DNA of 64,000 nucleotides from Tillus elongatus (GCA_964006375.1 OZ023262.1:96616976-96680975), one strand, 5' to 3'. Shown: positions 13,046-25,311, counted from the stretch's first letter. Notes: generated by a model not told the origin, from the sequence alone. Program-made: numbers and translations.

Positions 13046-14029
13046 GTTTGTATTTCCAGAATAAACTTGAAGATAGATAATGTGTAATCCACCTCTGTAA
13101 ATCAAGTAACGCGTTGATTTTATTAAAACCACTCATGCACTGTTTGCATAAGCATTAGACCAGTGCAACGGCGCGAACAAATCAGCTCGATTTCAGCGGT
13201 CGAACGCGTTTGGTGGTGATTCTCTCAGAGAGCATCTTCGATTACTTGTGATTAATGGTAGTTGTTTGAAAGGAATAGTCGGACTTAGATGAAAAATAAT
13301 ACTGATGGTCACACTTGGGAACTGCTGCGTAAAAAAACGAACTAGAACTGTTATTTATCACCAACTTTCACACATGTGTAACCAAAGGAAATGGTGAGAG
13401 CTTGCTTTGTGTAACAGTTATTAAGGAAACCTCGGATTCATTTAATGTTAGTGTGATAAAGTCCATAAGTATTTAAGTTTTTGCGAAACATCAAATAAAT
13501 GTGCGTCTGTGACTATGTGTAAACAATTCAAAGCGAAAAGTTATCACCTACATATAAAAAAATAACTGCGATTCTCGTTTCGAAACAGCCTATATCCTCA
13601 GGAAGCTTGATACTAAATGACAGTACAGAAATCGCTAGATAAAACATATGTTTCTCCTGATATTTACAAAATGTTCGAGACGCAGCAAGTGCATTATAGT
13701 AGTGAATTCTCATAAGAATTGTACACTATTAGTAAGGTATATTATTAAAACTAATTCTTTAAATTTAAAAGGACCTGGGAGACCGGTTTTAGAGGTCCCA
13801 GTTAGCGATTATTTGAATAAGTTTCAATTTTCTATGGAGCTAGAAAATTATAGTTTGGTAGAGATATATGTAAGTACTGCAAATATCTTTAAAAAAATTG
13901 TGTTACAAATTTCATTAAAGTGACAAAAGTTTTCTAGAAAAAAATTAATTATTTACAAAGGGAACGTACCTGCCAAATCATAAATATGGCAGGTATTTTT
14001 CCTTTTAATTGCTTGGAGGGTTCTGTTTT
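13046..14029. other. Stretch with a family B end and no gene
   Basis: A forward family B end (GACGCAGCAAGTGCATTATAG) is at about 13678. A small inverted repeat (TACCTGCCA / TGGCAGGTA) is at 13967-13995. Otherwise no gene or repeat was recognised. Confidence 0.35.
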
Positions 14030-14545
14030 AGTCAACCCAATTGAATTACTTTTTGCAAACAAAACAACAAAAAATGTTTTTTAAAACCAACTTGTAGTTG
14101 TCCGCGAGGCTCATTATGTTATTTTTCTTTAATTTAGTACCCAGGCTGCGTTTACATAGGTGTTACTATTGTTCAGATTGAAGATTCTAGCTTAATAGGA
14201 AATTGAGTTATCGAATTTCGAATATTTTTACAAAAACTCTCTACCATAATGTGTTTGCTGCACCCAGACCTTTTTCAACACTTAGTTTTTAGTCCACTCA
14301 ATCGAAACAGTTTCTGCAAACAAAATAACAAAAATGGTTTTCTAAAACAAATTTATCGTTGCCGGTGAAGCTCATTATGTTATTTTTTAAATTTAGTACC
14401 CACGATGCTTTTATATAGGTTTTAGTATGTATCAAAATTGAAGATTCTAGTTTAATGGGAAATTGAGTTATCACCATTTGGAACATTTTTACAAAAATTC
14501 GCTACCATAACGCAATTTCTGCACCTAAACCCTTTTCAACATTTA
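14030..14545 (+). repeat. Tandem duplication of about 255 bp
   Basis: Two diverged copies (about 14030-14285 and 14286-14545) share TTTAGTACCCA, GAAGATTCTAG and GGAAATTGAGTTATC in the same order. Each ends with a reverse family B end (CTACCATAA..TTGCTGCACC). Confidence 0.75.
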
Positions 14546-15270
14546 TTTACAATTGCTCTATCCATACTCTTTGAAAATGAAACAAATAAATATAAACAAT
14601 AAAAAATTTTGAAATTAAAAATTCAATAATTTACACATATATTTATAGGTATAGATTAAACTACTGCATGATATTATGTAGTTTCATTTACCTACAATTT
14701 TCCATATACGACATGAAGATTAAGTAATAATGAAAACTCACTAAAAACAAAAATTAAACAATAAGTACCTTATTCTCAGATTCTGAGGTATTAGCTGAGT
14801 CTTAGTATTTCTTTATGACGTATGTAAACAGAGAAGAAGAAGATACCCTCGAATTCGACTCCTCCCACTGACAGTTTGCAAAATAACAAATGACAATGGC
14901 AAATAGCTAACTGGAGTTGTCAGATTTAACGACAAAAGGGCGATGGGTTTTAAATACCTTGAAGAATGGGAAGCTTAATATTTATACATAACAAATCGTA
15001 GTTCTAGATTGCCTTTAAACAAATTGAATCACTTTCATTGCAATTTTTATTTATTACTATATATTTTTCTGATATCTTAAAATTTAGATGACACTTTTGG
15101 CAAATGGCAACCCCCCTGATTATTTATTGTAACATATGTAGCCTGTTCGTTTGAAGTTTAATTTGGAGCATTTGTTTCCAATAGAAGCGTAACCCTGATA
15201 TATCTATCTGACCTTGTCTAACACTATAGGCACCCATTCAGAGGTGATTTCAGGTTATATCGTAAATTAT
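14546..15270. other. Unannotated AT-rich stretch
   Basis: No gene or known repeat was recognised. Confidence 0.3.
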
Positions 15271-15547
15271 TTATTTTTTATTTAGTTATAACTCAGAATT
15301 TACTGAACCGATTAAGTTCAAATTTGGTAGAGAGAACAACTGATATCTACGTGCGCGTAAAGTTTTAGTTTCATACTTCTAGTCATTTAAAAGATATTGC
15401 ATTTTTAAACAGTTCTTTGCAAATTTTTTTCTCAAAGTATGTGAGTGTCAAAACTGTCTAACGAACTTATCTAAGCTATTAACAAAATGAAGGGAATTGC
15501 GAAATTTGGTTTCGATTGGTAAAGTATTTTCTGAGTTATCGGTGCTT

Positions 15548-15622
<75 letters not shown>

Positions 15623-15745
15623 AACTGACCTTGGATTTTTGGATTTGGGTTCTAGGGGCCCTAATTCGCGCTCATTTGAAGAAAATTTTCAAAAATCTTA
15701 CCATGATACCTCTCTATTAGTGAATTTTCTTAATGAAAATTCACT
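15270..15745 (+). repeat. Composite repeat family A with AT core
   Basis: A segment ending TTTCTGAGTTATCGGTGCTTGG precedes the AT array. TTGGGTTCTAGGGGCCC and the CGCGCTCATTTGAAGAAAA block follow it. This is the same order as at 2500-2800 and 61270-61850. Confidence 0.65.
15550..15614. repeat. (AT)n microsatellite
   Basis: Pure AT array at the fixed internal position of the family A repeat. Confidence 0.97.
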
Positions 15746-15754
15746 ACAACTTAA

Positions 15755-16525
15755 TTACTTCCACATCTTCAATACGTGTGGAAGTATGGCATCGGCGCCA
15801 AAAATTTTTTTTTTCGCTTAAACATCATAAAAAGTATCAAAACATATATAAAACATGATTTGGGAACGAACATTTTTTGTGTCTGTCGGTAAGGCGGTCC
15901 GTCGGTCTGTATGTACGCTCCAGGGGGTAGGGGATTAATGTGGGATAATTTGGTGAAAATTGACATTATTTTGTTAAAACTCGGATAATACGTTTGTGTA
16001 TTAGAAAACTTTCAATTTCGTCAAACATCTGCCATTCTGTGCTGAAATTAAATTAAGGGTTGAATGTGTGGAGGTTAAAACGGCGGTGACAGAAATTTCA
16101 AATTTTTTTTTTTGCTAACGGTGTAAAAAGTCTTAAAACATATAGAAAACTTGATTCTGGAACGAAATTTTTGTATATGCTGGTGTGTCAGTCAGCCTGT
16201 CTATCGGTCTGTACGTCTGTCTGTTAGTAGGCGCAATAACTTTCGAACGAATTGAGATGTCATCTTCAAATTTAGTATCCAGTTAGCACCTGACAAAGGA
16301 ACGCTTCGAGTTATTTTTGGGTAAGATCGCTTCGTGGGATTATGAGGGGTGATTTGGTGAAAATTGATATTTTTTCGTTAAAACTCGAGTAGTATAACGT
16401 TTCAGCAGTTTATGGGTGCAGAAATACGAATAGTTTCTTTATGGTCAAGTCATGGACCTTAAATTCATTTCATAAAAATCTCTTTTTGAGGAGAGTAGAT
16501 TATCACAGCTATGTGGACGATATGA
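15755..16525 (+). repeat. Family D repeat, about 770 bp
   Basis: It runs from CTTCCACATCTTCAATACG to ATCACAGCTATGTGGACG (near 16500), so the ends are short inverted copies of ACTTCCACA. The interior has a degenerate TCTGTCGGTCTG block (near 15880 and 16190) and AACGAATTGAGATGTCATC (near 16245). No coding sequence was recognised. Confidence 0.7.
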
Positions 16526-17140
16526 TTCAATTTGCAGCACTATTTTTATTGGTAATACAATTAAATAAGCCGAAAAAAGGCCGAACTTTGAAATGAAAGG
16601 TAATAAGCTGAAAATTTGCATAGACCATCGTTTTGACATTCTAAACACTCACAAAAGTCACATATAATTTTGTGTACGCGTCTTGTGATATTCAAAGTTA
16701 AAGGCCGCGGAACTTGTGTTTTGCAAATATCTCGTTTGCTATGCGCCAAATCGTTTACAATTTGTGCCTTAACAATTTTTTTATGACCAACCGTTTTTGA
16801 GATATCGCGTGGATAGGGGAGTCTGTATCCGTATATAAATGCAATGTCAAATACAAAGTCATATATGCGTAGTACGACTTGAAAAGTTAATTGTCAAGGA
16901 AAAATATTATAATTATTTGTAAATTTTAATTATTTATCTATTTGTTAATGATTTTTATAAATCTTACTCATAAATCAAACATCTGCAAGAAATATTTTAG
17001 TAAATTTATATAAATAATGGTGAGGTACTGAAATGAAATGTTTTAAATTATATTATTATTAATTTTTTATTTATTGTAAGCAGAAAATGTTTTTTTTATA
17101 AATTACAAAATAATAGATTTACATGTAAATTTAGTAAATA
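16526..17140. other. Unannotated AT-rich stretch
   Basis: Two overlapping minus-strand frames (16445-16749) have no recognisable domain. A very AT-rich segment follows. Confidence 0.3.
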
Positions 17141-17311
17141 TTACTCTTCCTCGTTGTTGTCATCTTCTGGTTCAAATACAATTTCCAGATCATAATCGTT
17201 ATCTTCATTGTCCGTTATATTTGGCTCCACGGTATTTCCAAGTATTTCAGGTACAAATTCACTATCTTCATGTAAATCATTTGGAGATGAAGCTTTCAGA
17301 CATGCTTGCCC
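17141..17311 (-). pseudogene. Acidic C-terminal protein remnant
   Basis: On the minus strand a 56-codon frame is open from about 17311 to a TAA at 17141-17143. The sequence is strongly acidic, with VEPNITDNEDNDYDLEIVF and a terminal EEE run, as in the tails of some transposase or nuclear proteins. It abuts the Penelope-like remnant read on the other strand, so a break lies near 17290. I do not recognise the family. It could be chance, but the composition differs sharply from neighbouring AT-rich shadows. Confidence 0.3.
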
Positions 17312-18194
17312 TCTACAATGGCTACAAACTTAGTATGAGATATACTTGGTTCTCGGGTCTCGCTATCTGGCCACACGGTAAAGAATCTCTGGACCAATTC
17401 ATTTTTTACTTAATTAACATCAACCCCGAAATCCAGTTCGCTATGGAAATAAAAAATAGTTTTTCCTTGCCTTTCTTAGATTTGCGCATAACTATAACAG
17501 TCAAAGGATTTTCGTACACTGTGTACCGAAAACCAACCCACACTAATCGTTACATTAACGCCCAATCTTACCATCACCCATCGCAACTAAATTCTGTAGT
17601 TTAAACACTAGTAACACGATCTCCTAGACTAACGGACGACAATAATAAACAGACAGAAGTAAACTTTTTAATGCAGACATTGCTACAAAACCGATACGAC
17701 AAAAATCACGTACTACGAGACATTGGAAACGCACAACAACCAGCCACTACACCACAACAAGAACAGACAGTCCTCGCAACAGCACAAAACCTTCTTACGA
17801 TACATTAAAGGTGTCGCCGACAAAATCAGCCGAAATTTTAGAGCCCATAATATCAAAACCATGCTCAAAAAAAGAGCAAAAACTGTCAAATCTAATAAAA
17901 ACTTCCAAGGATACGATTACAAACAAATCCCACGGAGTTTACGAAATGCCTTGTTCCGAATGTTCCCGAACTTATATAGGACAAACGACTAGACGTATCC
18001 ACAATAACATATATGAACATACCCTAGGAGTTATAAAATCCGACCCCTTATCCGTACTGACCATGTATCATATTCATATAGGACACAAAACAGACAATCT
18101 ATTACTTAGTTACGCACTGAAATGGCGACTCTGTCGTACAGCTCACAATAAAAAATATAGAGGTGTCCATTTAAAAAAAAATGGTAAAAAATAA
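17285..18194 (+). pseudogene. Penelope-like retroelement remnant with GIY-YIG endonuclease
   Basis: Penelope-like elements encode a reverse transcriptase followed by a GIY-YIG endonuclease. The part after the RT active site is seen at 17350-17604: IWPHGKESLDQFIFYL, FSLPFLDLRI and VYRKPTHTNRYINAQSYHHP are characteristic blocks. A connector (YIKGVADKISRNFR near 17800-17850) follows in another frame. Then comes the endonuclease start GVYEMPCSECSRTYIGQTTR near 17930-17992, whose YIG and following Arg are preserved. Frameshifts or stops at about 17604, 17805 and 17990 break it. The RT palm with the catalytic YADD box is missing (5' truncation near 17290). It is inactive. Confidence 0.88.
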
Positions 18195-18463
18195 TAAATT
18201 GATTTTTATCCACCTGTATAAGATGACGCCTTTGTAAAATAGATCACGACCAAAATCAATCTTTGCAATTTATCAAGATACTGGGTGCTTATTTAATAAC
18301 AACTTCTTTACAAAAATTGCACATAACTTTTGAAATAGCTTATATAACATAATAAAAAGTTCGGGACGCAGCAAATGCGTTATGGTAGCGCGAATTTTCG
18401 TTAAAATGTTTTTAATGAAAAATATGTCTTGTTTTTACAAGAAAGACATTAGGTTGATAGTAT

Positions 18464-18466
<3 letters not shown>

Positions 18467-18542
<76 letters not shown>
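18467..18542. repeat. (AT)n microsatellite
   Basis: Pure AT array inside the family B segment. Confidence 0.97.
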
Positions 18543-18544
<2 letters not shown>

Positions 18545-20209
18545 CTAACAATGTACTGTATTTCATTAAAATAGCTTTGCTGTTTCAAAAAGTACAAACA
18601 TTTCCCGAAAATAAGCTTTTAAAATTCCAGAAAAACAGGTCCGATTTTCCTGGACAACGAACCTCTTTCAGCTATTTACACACCTGCCAAGATTTAAATA
18701 TTCACAAACAGCTTTAGGACCAAAATTTTTTTAAACATTTATGATAATTTCTTTTACATAAATTGCCTTTAGTAATGTTACACAAAATTATATTTTTCAC
18801 AAAAATTCGACAACTTTTTTTTTACAATAACTTACTAAACCTTGATTATTCATTACCAACATATCACAAAAATCTTACAAAAAATGATTTCCACGGAAAC
18901 ACTAAAAACATTTAAGCGAAAATTTTCAAATTCAGCCTCTATTTTAGAGTACCTGTATATGGCAGTTCGATTATTTCGACGAATAATACAAAGAAAAAGC
19001 TCTCTGAATGCGTAATTTCCATGTGGCTTCGCTATCTATTGATAAAAACGCCATATCACAATTTGTGATATGCATTTGAAATATGTGCCAAAAACGTGAA
19101 AAGTTGCAAAACAACTGAAATAACTCAAAAACGATGAACGATATCATTTTTTTTCCTTACAAACACGCATTATAATTTGATGGAAAACACAAAAATGAAA
19201 CAATATAAGGGGTGTTCTATTAAAAAAATAAAGCGTGCATCACCAACGACTTATGGGCCATCCTGTAATTGTCAAAATAGGTTGACAAGATACAGCTCGA
19301 GACACCCTATAATTAACCTATATACATTTTCCTCGTATCTTGTATAATAACGGATATATTGAGCTTTACCCTAGAAATTCGTCACCCTGTATATGTGTAA
19401 ACAGGCAAAAACTGAAACTGATATGGGTTTTAGGGGTTCTGGTTCGCGCTCATTTGAAGAAATCTTTTTAAACTTCATAAGTCGCGGCCTTCTTAATAAC
19501 GAATTTTTTCTACGAAAATTTGCTAAAATATAGACTATTAAACCATAAACTCTATAGCGGAAACTATTGCCGAAGCATCAGAAAGAGGGTCTATTGAAAT
19601 GAATTTTCCAAAAATATTTTAGTAAAATGAAGGACAGTGATGGTTGAAGCTCAAACTTAGGGATTTGTGAAACACACTTATTAAGATATTTTTTCGACAT
19701 AATCTGTATTTGCTTCAAAATAGTTGTCTGAAAATTGCAAATTTTGACGTTTCAAATCGCGACTTTGACGTTTCAAGAAGAAAAATTATAAAATTTTCAA
19801 AACATTTTTCTGCAACTTCTTGGCACTTTTGCGCCAAGAAAACTTAACCGTTGTATGTAATATTCAATTGGTTTTGTTAATCACACAAAATATATTGTTC
19901 TTGTGCTTTCCTCTGATCACCAGTGGCGCTCAAATTTTGTTTCAAAATGCCTATAACTTTTTCTTGTTTTAACTTAAGGATCTGAATTTTGGTGTGTGGG
20001 GTAAGTTTGATAGTACAAACGTATACGTCAAATCCGGTTGTCATAACTCTGTTATTTTCGGAGATACAAAGATTTTCCGAAAGAAAACCCAAAATTTTCC
20101 CAGAAAAACTGGTCCGATTTTCCTGGCTAACGAACTTATCCAAGCCACTTGCAAAGGGAAGGTACACACCAAATTTCATCAAAATCGGCCTATTATTTTT
20201 TGAGTCATC

Positions 20210-20211
<2 letters not shown>

Positions 20212-20279
<68 letters not shown>
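20212..20279. repeat. (AT)n microsatellite
   Basis: Pure AT array directly after GAGTCATCGGT, the fixed position in the composite repeat. Confidence 0.97.
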
Positions 20280-20282
<3 letters not shown>

Positions 20283-20439
20283 ACAGATCTCCCCATTAGT
20301 GAATTTTTCGTGAAACGAAAAATTCACTAAAACTGTATATCTGGTGTAAGATTATATATACCGACTCTCAAAAAAATCCATCACGAGTTTATCAACATTA
20401 ATAAAATTTATGCATAATGTGTGTTTAATCAAACTTAAA

Positions 20440-21420
20440 AATTACTACATTTTCAAACTGAAATATTAAGAAATAACAAAGTTATTTAATAATGAGTGGG
20501 TCCGCTGCGGTTTCTCATGCACTCGATAACTCTTCGACGTATGCTTGAAATTAAATGATTTATAGTATCCGGAGGCTTGTCATCCCAAGATTTTTGAATT
20601 CGGTGACATAGGTCAACTGGGTTATTTGGTGGTTGGGGTAAATTACCCCGACGATTGCCAATCATATCCCACACATGTACGATTGGTGGCAAGTCTGGGG
20701 AGGGAGAGGGCCGTGGAAGCAGAGTCACTTTATTTTCTTGTAGCGACCCTTGCTGTATGAGGACGTGCGTTGTCCTGTTGGAAAAGGGGTTGAATTAACC
20801 CTTGTAGGTATGGCAGTGCAACAGGCTGCAGTACGTTTCGTATGTAATCATTTGCATTCAAATTTCTATCAATAAAAACTAGAGGTAACCTTCTACCGTA
20901 TGTTATCGCACTCTATACCATCACATTCCGTGTTAAAGCATTATGCCATTCCACAGCAGATTCTAAATTTCTGCGTTCTCCAAGTGGACGTCTTGCTCTT
21001 CTGCGACCACCGTGGACCAAAATACAGAATCGGGACTAGTCAGAGAACACAACACGATTCCATTCACCATCCCAATTTGAACTGCCGTTACCTCATTTAA
21101 GTTTAGCAGCACGATGTCGAGATGTCAGTGCGGGAGACATGAAAATAGTGTATACGAACGAAACCCATATCCAAGTTAATATTTTGCGATATATCGTTGC
21201 CATAAAGACCGCGAGCATTTCCAGTCGACCGTGTTGTGAAAATTCTCGTGTTGTAGACCCGCAATCCTAAAATGACGATCTTCCCGTGCTGAACTTCCTC
21301 AGGGTCGTCCTGATCCGTAACGACGGTTATTTATTTCTTCGTCAGACCACCTGGAACAACACTGTAACACTTGAATGGTTGTAATTGTTCCGTAAACGAC
21401 GTCTATGCATCATAACCTAA
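20440..21420 (-). pseudogene. Tc1-like transposase remnant (reverse strand)
   Basis: On the minus strand the C-terminal part (20486-20728) reads PSPSPDLPPIVHVWDMIG, followed by PVDLCHRIQKSWDD and SIRRRVIECMR, the usual end of Tc1 transposases. The third catalytic Glu of the PIEHVWD block is Val here (GTA). Earlier parts lie toward 21330 (a frame with WSDEEINNR and STGNARG) but are full of stops. The catalytic centre with the first two Asp residues is not intact. The element reads opposite to the host gene and is dead. It is a different, more decayed copy than the one at 11730. Confidence 0.75.
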
Positions 21421-22030
21421 TGATTTAATAAATTGAGGACAAATCGCTACGAAATATTGCTTCAAACTAAAGGAGGCGCAAATTCAAAGAGATTTTAATT
21501 TTTACTATAAAACAAAATATAAATGTGCACATCTCTTAAAATTTTTTGTCCGTATTATTATCATTTTTTATTGAGGACAAAACAGAGTGGTATAGAAAAT
21601 TTTATTGGAATTGGTCGATTCTTACTAGGTGTTCGCATTTTTTGGAAAGTCAGTATATGCGGTGTTGCATTTTAAAAGAGATATGTTTGTTCTGCCCTGA
21701 AAATATGGGATATTCAGTGTATTTGAAAACAACTTAAGAACATGGGGCTCAAGTCTTTCTACAAATTTTATACACTTTTATTTACCTTGCGTAATATGTG
21801 ACATGTGTGGCTTTGTGCCACCCTATATATTATTTATCTTTTATCGCATTAAAAGACAGTTGTAACTCTCTAGATTGAATTAATTTTTAATTTACATATG
21901 TATTGTAAAATATAATCAAATTATGTTAATAAATACACCAATAATTCCAGCACAAAGTTGTATTGCTGTTACGTATATAGTACCTTATCCACTTAATGTT
22001 GACAAAACCTAACTATTACTTTTGTTTCAG
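21421..22030. other. Intron sequence before the PTB exon
   Basis: A short unconfirmed open frame (21546-21737) lies here, with nothing recognised. A pyrimidine-rich tract and TTTGTTTCAG form the acceptor at 22021-22030. Confidence 0.4.
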
Positions 22031-22162
22031 GCTGAAGAACTGAATTCAATTGTAGGAAATGCATTTCGTATGGCCTACGCGGCCCAGCTGCAGAAGCAAC
22101 CCAGTTTCCAGGATGTAATTGCATCCCAATTGGATCAAACTCAAACTGATAAAGTTCTTTGG
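22031..22162 (+). CDS. Host adapter gene, exon with end of PTB-like domain
   Basis: A 44-codon exon flanked by a consensus acceptor (TTTGTTTCAG) and donor (GTAAGC). It is open in one frame, and codon use is balanced and unlike the AT-rich surroundings. The peptide begins AEELNSIVGNAFRMAYAAQL and ends TDKVLW. The stretch I-V-G-N-A-F-x-x-A-Y resembles the C-terminal helix of phosphotyrosine-binding (PTB/PID) domains, which bind phosphorylated NPxY motifs of receptors. It ends in phase 0 and joins in phase to the exon at 43697, which carries an SH2 domain. A protein with PTB, linker and SH2 is expected to be a cytoplasmic receptor-tyrosine-kinase adapter. The insect EGFR-adapter type is my best guess; Shc- or tensin-like relatives are alternatives. 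Earlier PTB exons must lie upstream of this window or were not recognised. Confidence 0.75.
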
Positions 22163-22834
22163 GTAAGCTCCTAACAAACTTCTTACGATCTACTGAGTTA
22201 TATCCATTTATAATGATGCCGGCGAATTCTAGTTTTCAGGAGTGCCTCGCTATATTTCATCCCCCTAATTCTTAACAAATGAACTAGTAAAGTTTTGTAA
22301 ATTGAAACGGGAAACTTTTCAGATACTCGAGTCATTAGGAATATTACCTATCTTAATCAATTACCTATCTTAATCAAATCAATAGCTTCTTTAACAGTCT
22401 TTGATTTTACATTTCTGTACACTCGCAAGAGAATTTCATAATTTAGCTCGTTTAGAACGTTATCTTCTACGCATGGTGTTCAGGAGCAAGAGGCGTACAG
22501 GGACAGAAGCGGGGTAGCGGCTAGTGGCTTGCAGCACACAACATTTATATAATAGGATGGGTGGGACATTTGCACTCCAAACTTGTTGGTTTACGGAACG
22601 TATTATTGCTCTCTAGATGGTATCAGCATCGGTGGTTTGTGGTTACATGCAAGTATGCGTTTACAACACATTTCAGCTGGGAAAGGTATGGGCTAAGGTT
22701 AAAAATAAAACAACTTATTTAAATACAGTTAATTTATTAGGATTACTTAACAAAACTTACATATTAAATTATTACACAATGGCTCTTACATTACCAGTTA
22801 GAGGTTTATATTCGAATACACTATTGTGAATAAC

Positions 22835-24082
22835 TCAACAGTATGCTCTGCTTCTATTCGGAAAATTGTCTTTGTTCATAAACTTCAACGTGATGTCCAC
22901 CGTTAAAGACTTGATTGACTCATTCTGATGCTGACAGTCGATTAAAAATAGAGCTCGGTCTTTAAACTCTCTATAATTTATGAGAGACTCCGACATGTTT
23001 TTTATGACAAAACCTTTTTTGGAAATCTGTGTACATCTGGTAGGCGTCAGCATACTTAGCATACTTATATTTCTCGAAATCCATATTCATAGATTCATAA
23101 CGATAACATTCTGAATTTAGGAGCACACGTAGATCTACCAAACCGATGTTATCGAAAAAGTTACCCTTCTTTCTTACGTTATCTTTACGATCTGCTTGAA
23201 ATGCTATAATCACATATCTAGGTCTTTCTAAGTTGGTTGCAGTTTTAACAGACCGCACATCTTTATTAATATCTCTGAGTGATGGCAGTTCACACAAGCC
23301 CCATTTTCGATATGCGAGAAATATAGATGTGTCTTTGGCTATTTTACCCATCAGTTCGAACTTCATTTTATCGTTGGAAATATATGTTGTGCTTTTAAAA
23401 ACATGTTGCTTACAGTAATTTTCGATCTTGCTGTACCAGTACCGTAGTAGCAGTTAACATCATTTCCAGCTGTTGCAAATCGGAAAGTATGTTTACCAGA
23501 AAGAACTTCTCTAAAGTGGTGGAAGAAACTGAAGAGGAACCAAATAGGTATGAGCATATGAAACTTGTTATCGTTTAAGGTGCTGTGATCTGACGACAAA
23601 ATCAAGCCAGCGTTGCTAAGAGATTCAGCTTCATTCTTACTAAACGAAAGCAGGCTTTTAATGGTTGCTGTGGTGTATGCATCTCGTGCTCGTTCCACTT
23701 CCTTGTTTTCAATTCATAGGTGATTAATTCAAACAGAGCTTCTCCTCCATTATTTGACATACAACACTCACCATCAGCATTTTATACTACTCGAGGTTCC
23801 AAAGCACCTTCGATTATTAGAGCTGACTATGCCAGACATACGAATGCATCTTGCTGATTCGTAGTTATTTCGACTTTATCGCTTTTACGAAATGATTTAG
23901 TTGGTGAATAGTAAAAGCGAAGTTCTTCCCGATCGATAGCATCGTCAAACTCAGGGTTTGAATATTTCTTGTTTTGATGACATGATTTTTAAGGAAATCA
24001 ATATTATCAGAACGAAGTGTACGCTTTGAAGTGCTAGACTGTACTGAACCTGTCTTTGTAGACCCACCTCTTTTTATACCTT
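22835..24082 (-). pseudogene. Maverick major capsid protein (broken)
   Basis: Overlapping minus-strand frames carry one protein interrupted by frameshifts near 23700, 23365 and 23050. The N-terminal part (24082-23960) begins KGIKRGGSTKTGSV. The middle (23698-23363) contains FSKNEAESLSNAGLILSSDH. The next part contains the conserved ERPRYVIIAFQADRKD near 23225-23180 and VDLRVLLNSECYRYESMNMD near 23140-23080. The C-terminus (23062-22835) contains NESIKSLTVDITLKF. These blocks match what I know of the double jelly-roll capsid protein of arthropod Mavericks, which forms the hexameric shell. It is adjacent to and codirectional with the minor capsid gene (24196-25137). Family assignment is from pattern recognition and should be tested with a profile search. 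Confidence 0.68.
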
Positions 24083-24195
24083 TAAATAATAATAAATACT
24101 AGCATTCCAAGCAATCTGTTTAAGTTCCAAGCGACACTTCTTCGCTTTGAAAGTTTACAGGAACTGAATCGATCGATGATGTCGATGCTTATATT

Positions 24196-25137
24196 TTAAA
24201 TCTCTTGCTTGTTCACCGGTAAGTAAATTAAATTTTTAGGTTCTATGTCGATTGCGTAGCCAGGATCAACCATCGGAGCAAACTCATACAGCGTATGTGA
24301 GGGTTGTCCGTTATAATAGGAACCAGACACAATATTAGTTTCTACGCGAATCTGTTTAACATCCACTATTTCAACAGGTAAGTCAGATTCATATACGACA
24401 CCTGGTTGAAGAACTTGTTTTGAAAATCCCAGCATTCGTCCAGTAGAATTGCCAGATTCGAAACTAACGCTTGTTGAACATTTTATTTCAAATCTGAGTA
24501 TATTCCGATTAGGATTAAAATTAATCAGAATTAAAGCTTGCTGTTTTTGTGAAAGTTCTCAGTTATGGTAGGAACTACACACAATATTAGTTTCTACGCG
24601 AATCTGTTTAACATCCACTATTTCAACAGGTAAGTCAGATTCATATACGACACCTGGTTGAAGAACTTGTTTTGAAAATCCCAGCATTCGTCCAGTAGAA
24701 TTGCCAGATTCGAAACTAATGCTTGTTGAACATTTTATTTCAAATCTGAGTATATTCCGATTAGGATTAAAATTAATCAGAATTAAAGCTTGCTGTTTTT
24801 GTGAAAGTTCTCAGTTATGGTAGGAACTACACACCATATTAGTTTCTACGCGAATCTGTTTAACATCCACTATTTCAACAGGTAAGTCAGATTCATAGAC
24901 GACACCTGGTTGAATAACTTGTTTTGATAATCCCAGCATTCGTCCAATAGAATTGCCAGATTCGAAACTAACACTTGTTGAACATTTTATTTCTAATCTG
25001 AGTATATTCCGATTAGGATTAAAATTAATTAAAATTAAAGCTTGCTGCTTTTGTTTGTGTGTTGCTCTAGCACCAGCAAGTTCATTTTGAAGCAAGTTTT
25101 CCAAATGTATTACTTCATATGCACCAGTGGGTATCAT
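24196..25137 (-). pseudogene. Maverick minor capsid (penton-like) protein with internal triplication
   Basis: The start (ATG at 25137) reads MIPTGAYEVIHLENLLQNEL and the end (24196) PKNLIYLPVNKQEI. Between them come an LRLEIKCSTSVSFESGNSIG block and a VVYESDLPVEIVDVKQIRVE block. This is the arrangement of the single jelly-roll minor capsid protein of Mavericks, thought to form the vertex. A 252-base segment (84 codons) is present three times in tandem, with anchor sequence ACACMATATTAG at 24327, 24579 and 24831. Each of the two extra junctions brings an in-frame TGA, so the gene cannot give a full product. It lies just upstream of the major capsid gene on the same strand. Confidence 0.68.
24327..25082 (-). 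repeat. 252-bp tandem triplication
   Basis: Three copies of a 252-base unit with anchors at 24327, 24579 and 24831. The copies are nearly identical, so the duplication is recent relative to the decay of the gene. It lies wholly within the minor capsid gene. Confidence 0.92.
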
Positions 25138-25311
25138 GATGATTCTCTAAAAATTTATGTTTACCTTAATATATGTTACGTATGTTATTGTATGTGTGAA
25201 AACCGATCAAATCAACAGCATACAACTATTATCCGGATCCAACATGATTGATGGATGGTAGTCTGTTGATGGATGGGAACTGCGTGCTTTCAACATGACT
25301 GAAACGCAGAG

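Larger units (their letters stand above)
18355..20345 (+). repeat. Composite noncoding repeat (families B, C and A), about 2 kb
   Basis: It starts at a family B end (GGGACGCAGCAAATGCGTTATGG near 18363). It continues through the ACCAACGACTTATGGGCC block (near 19240) and ATGGGTTTTAGGGG (near 19425). After the conserved AAAATGAAGGACAGTGATGG block (near 19624), it reaches GAGTCATCGGT, the AT array and a terminal hairpin AGTGAATTTTTCG / CGAAAAATTCACT (20297-20328). Two (AT)n arrays lie within it. Confidence 0.65.
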
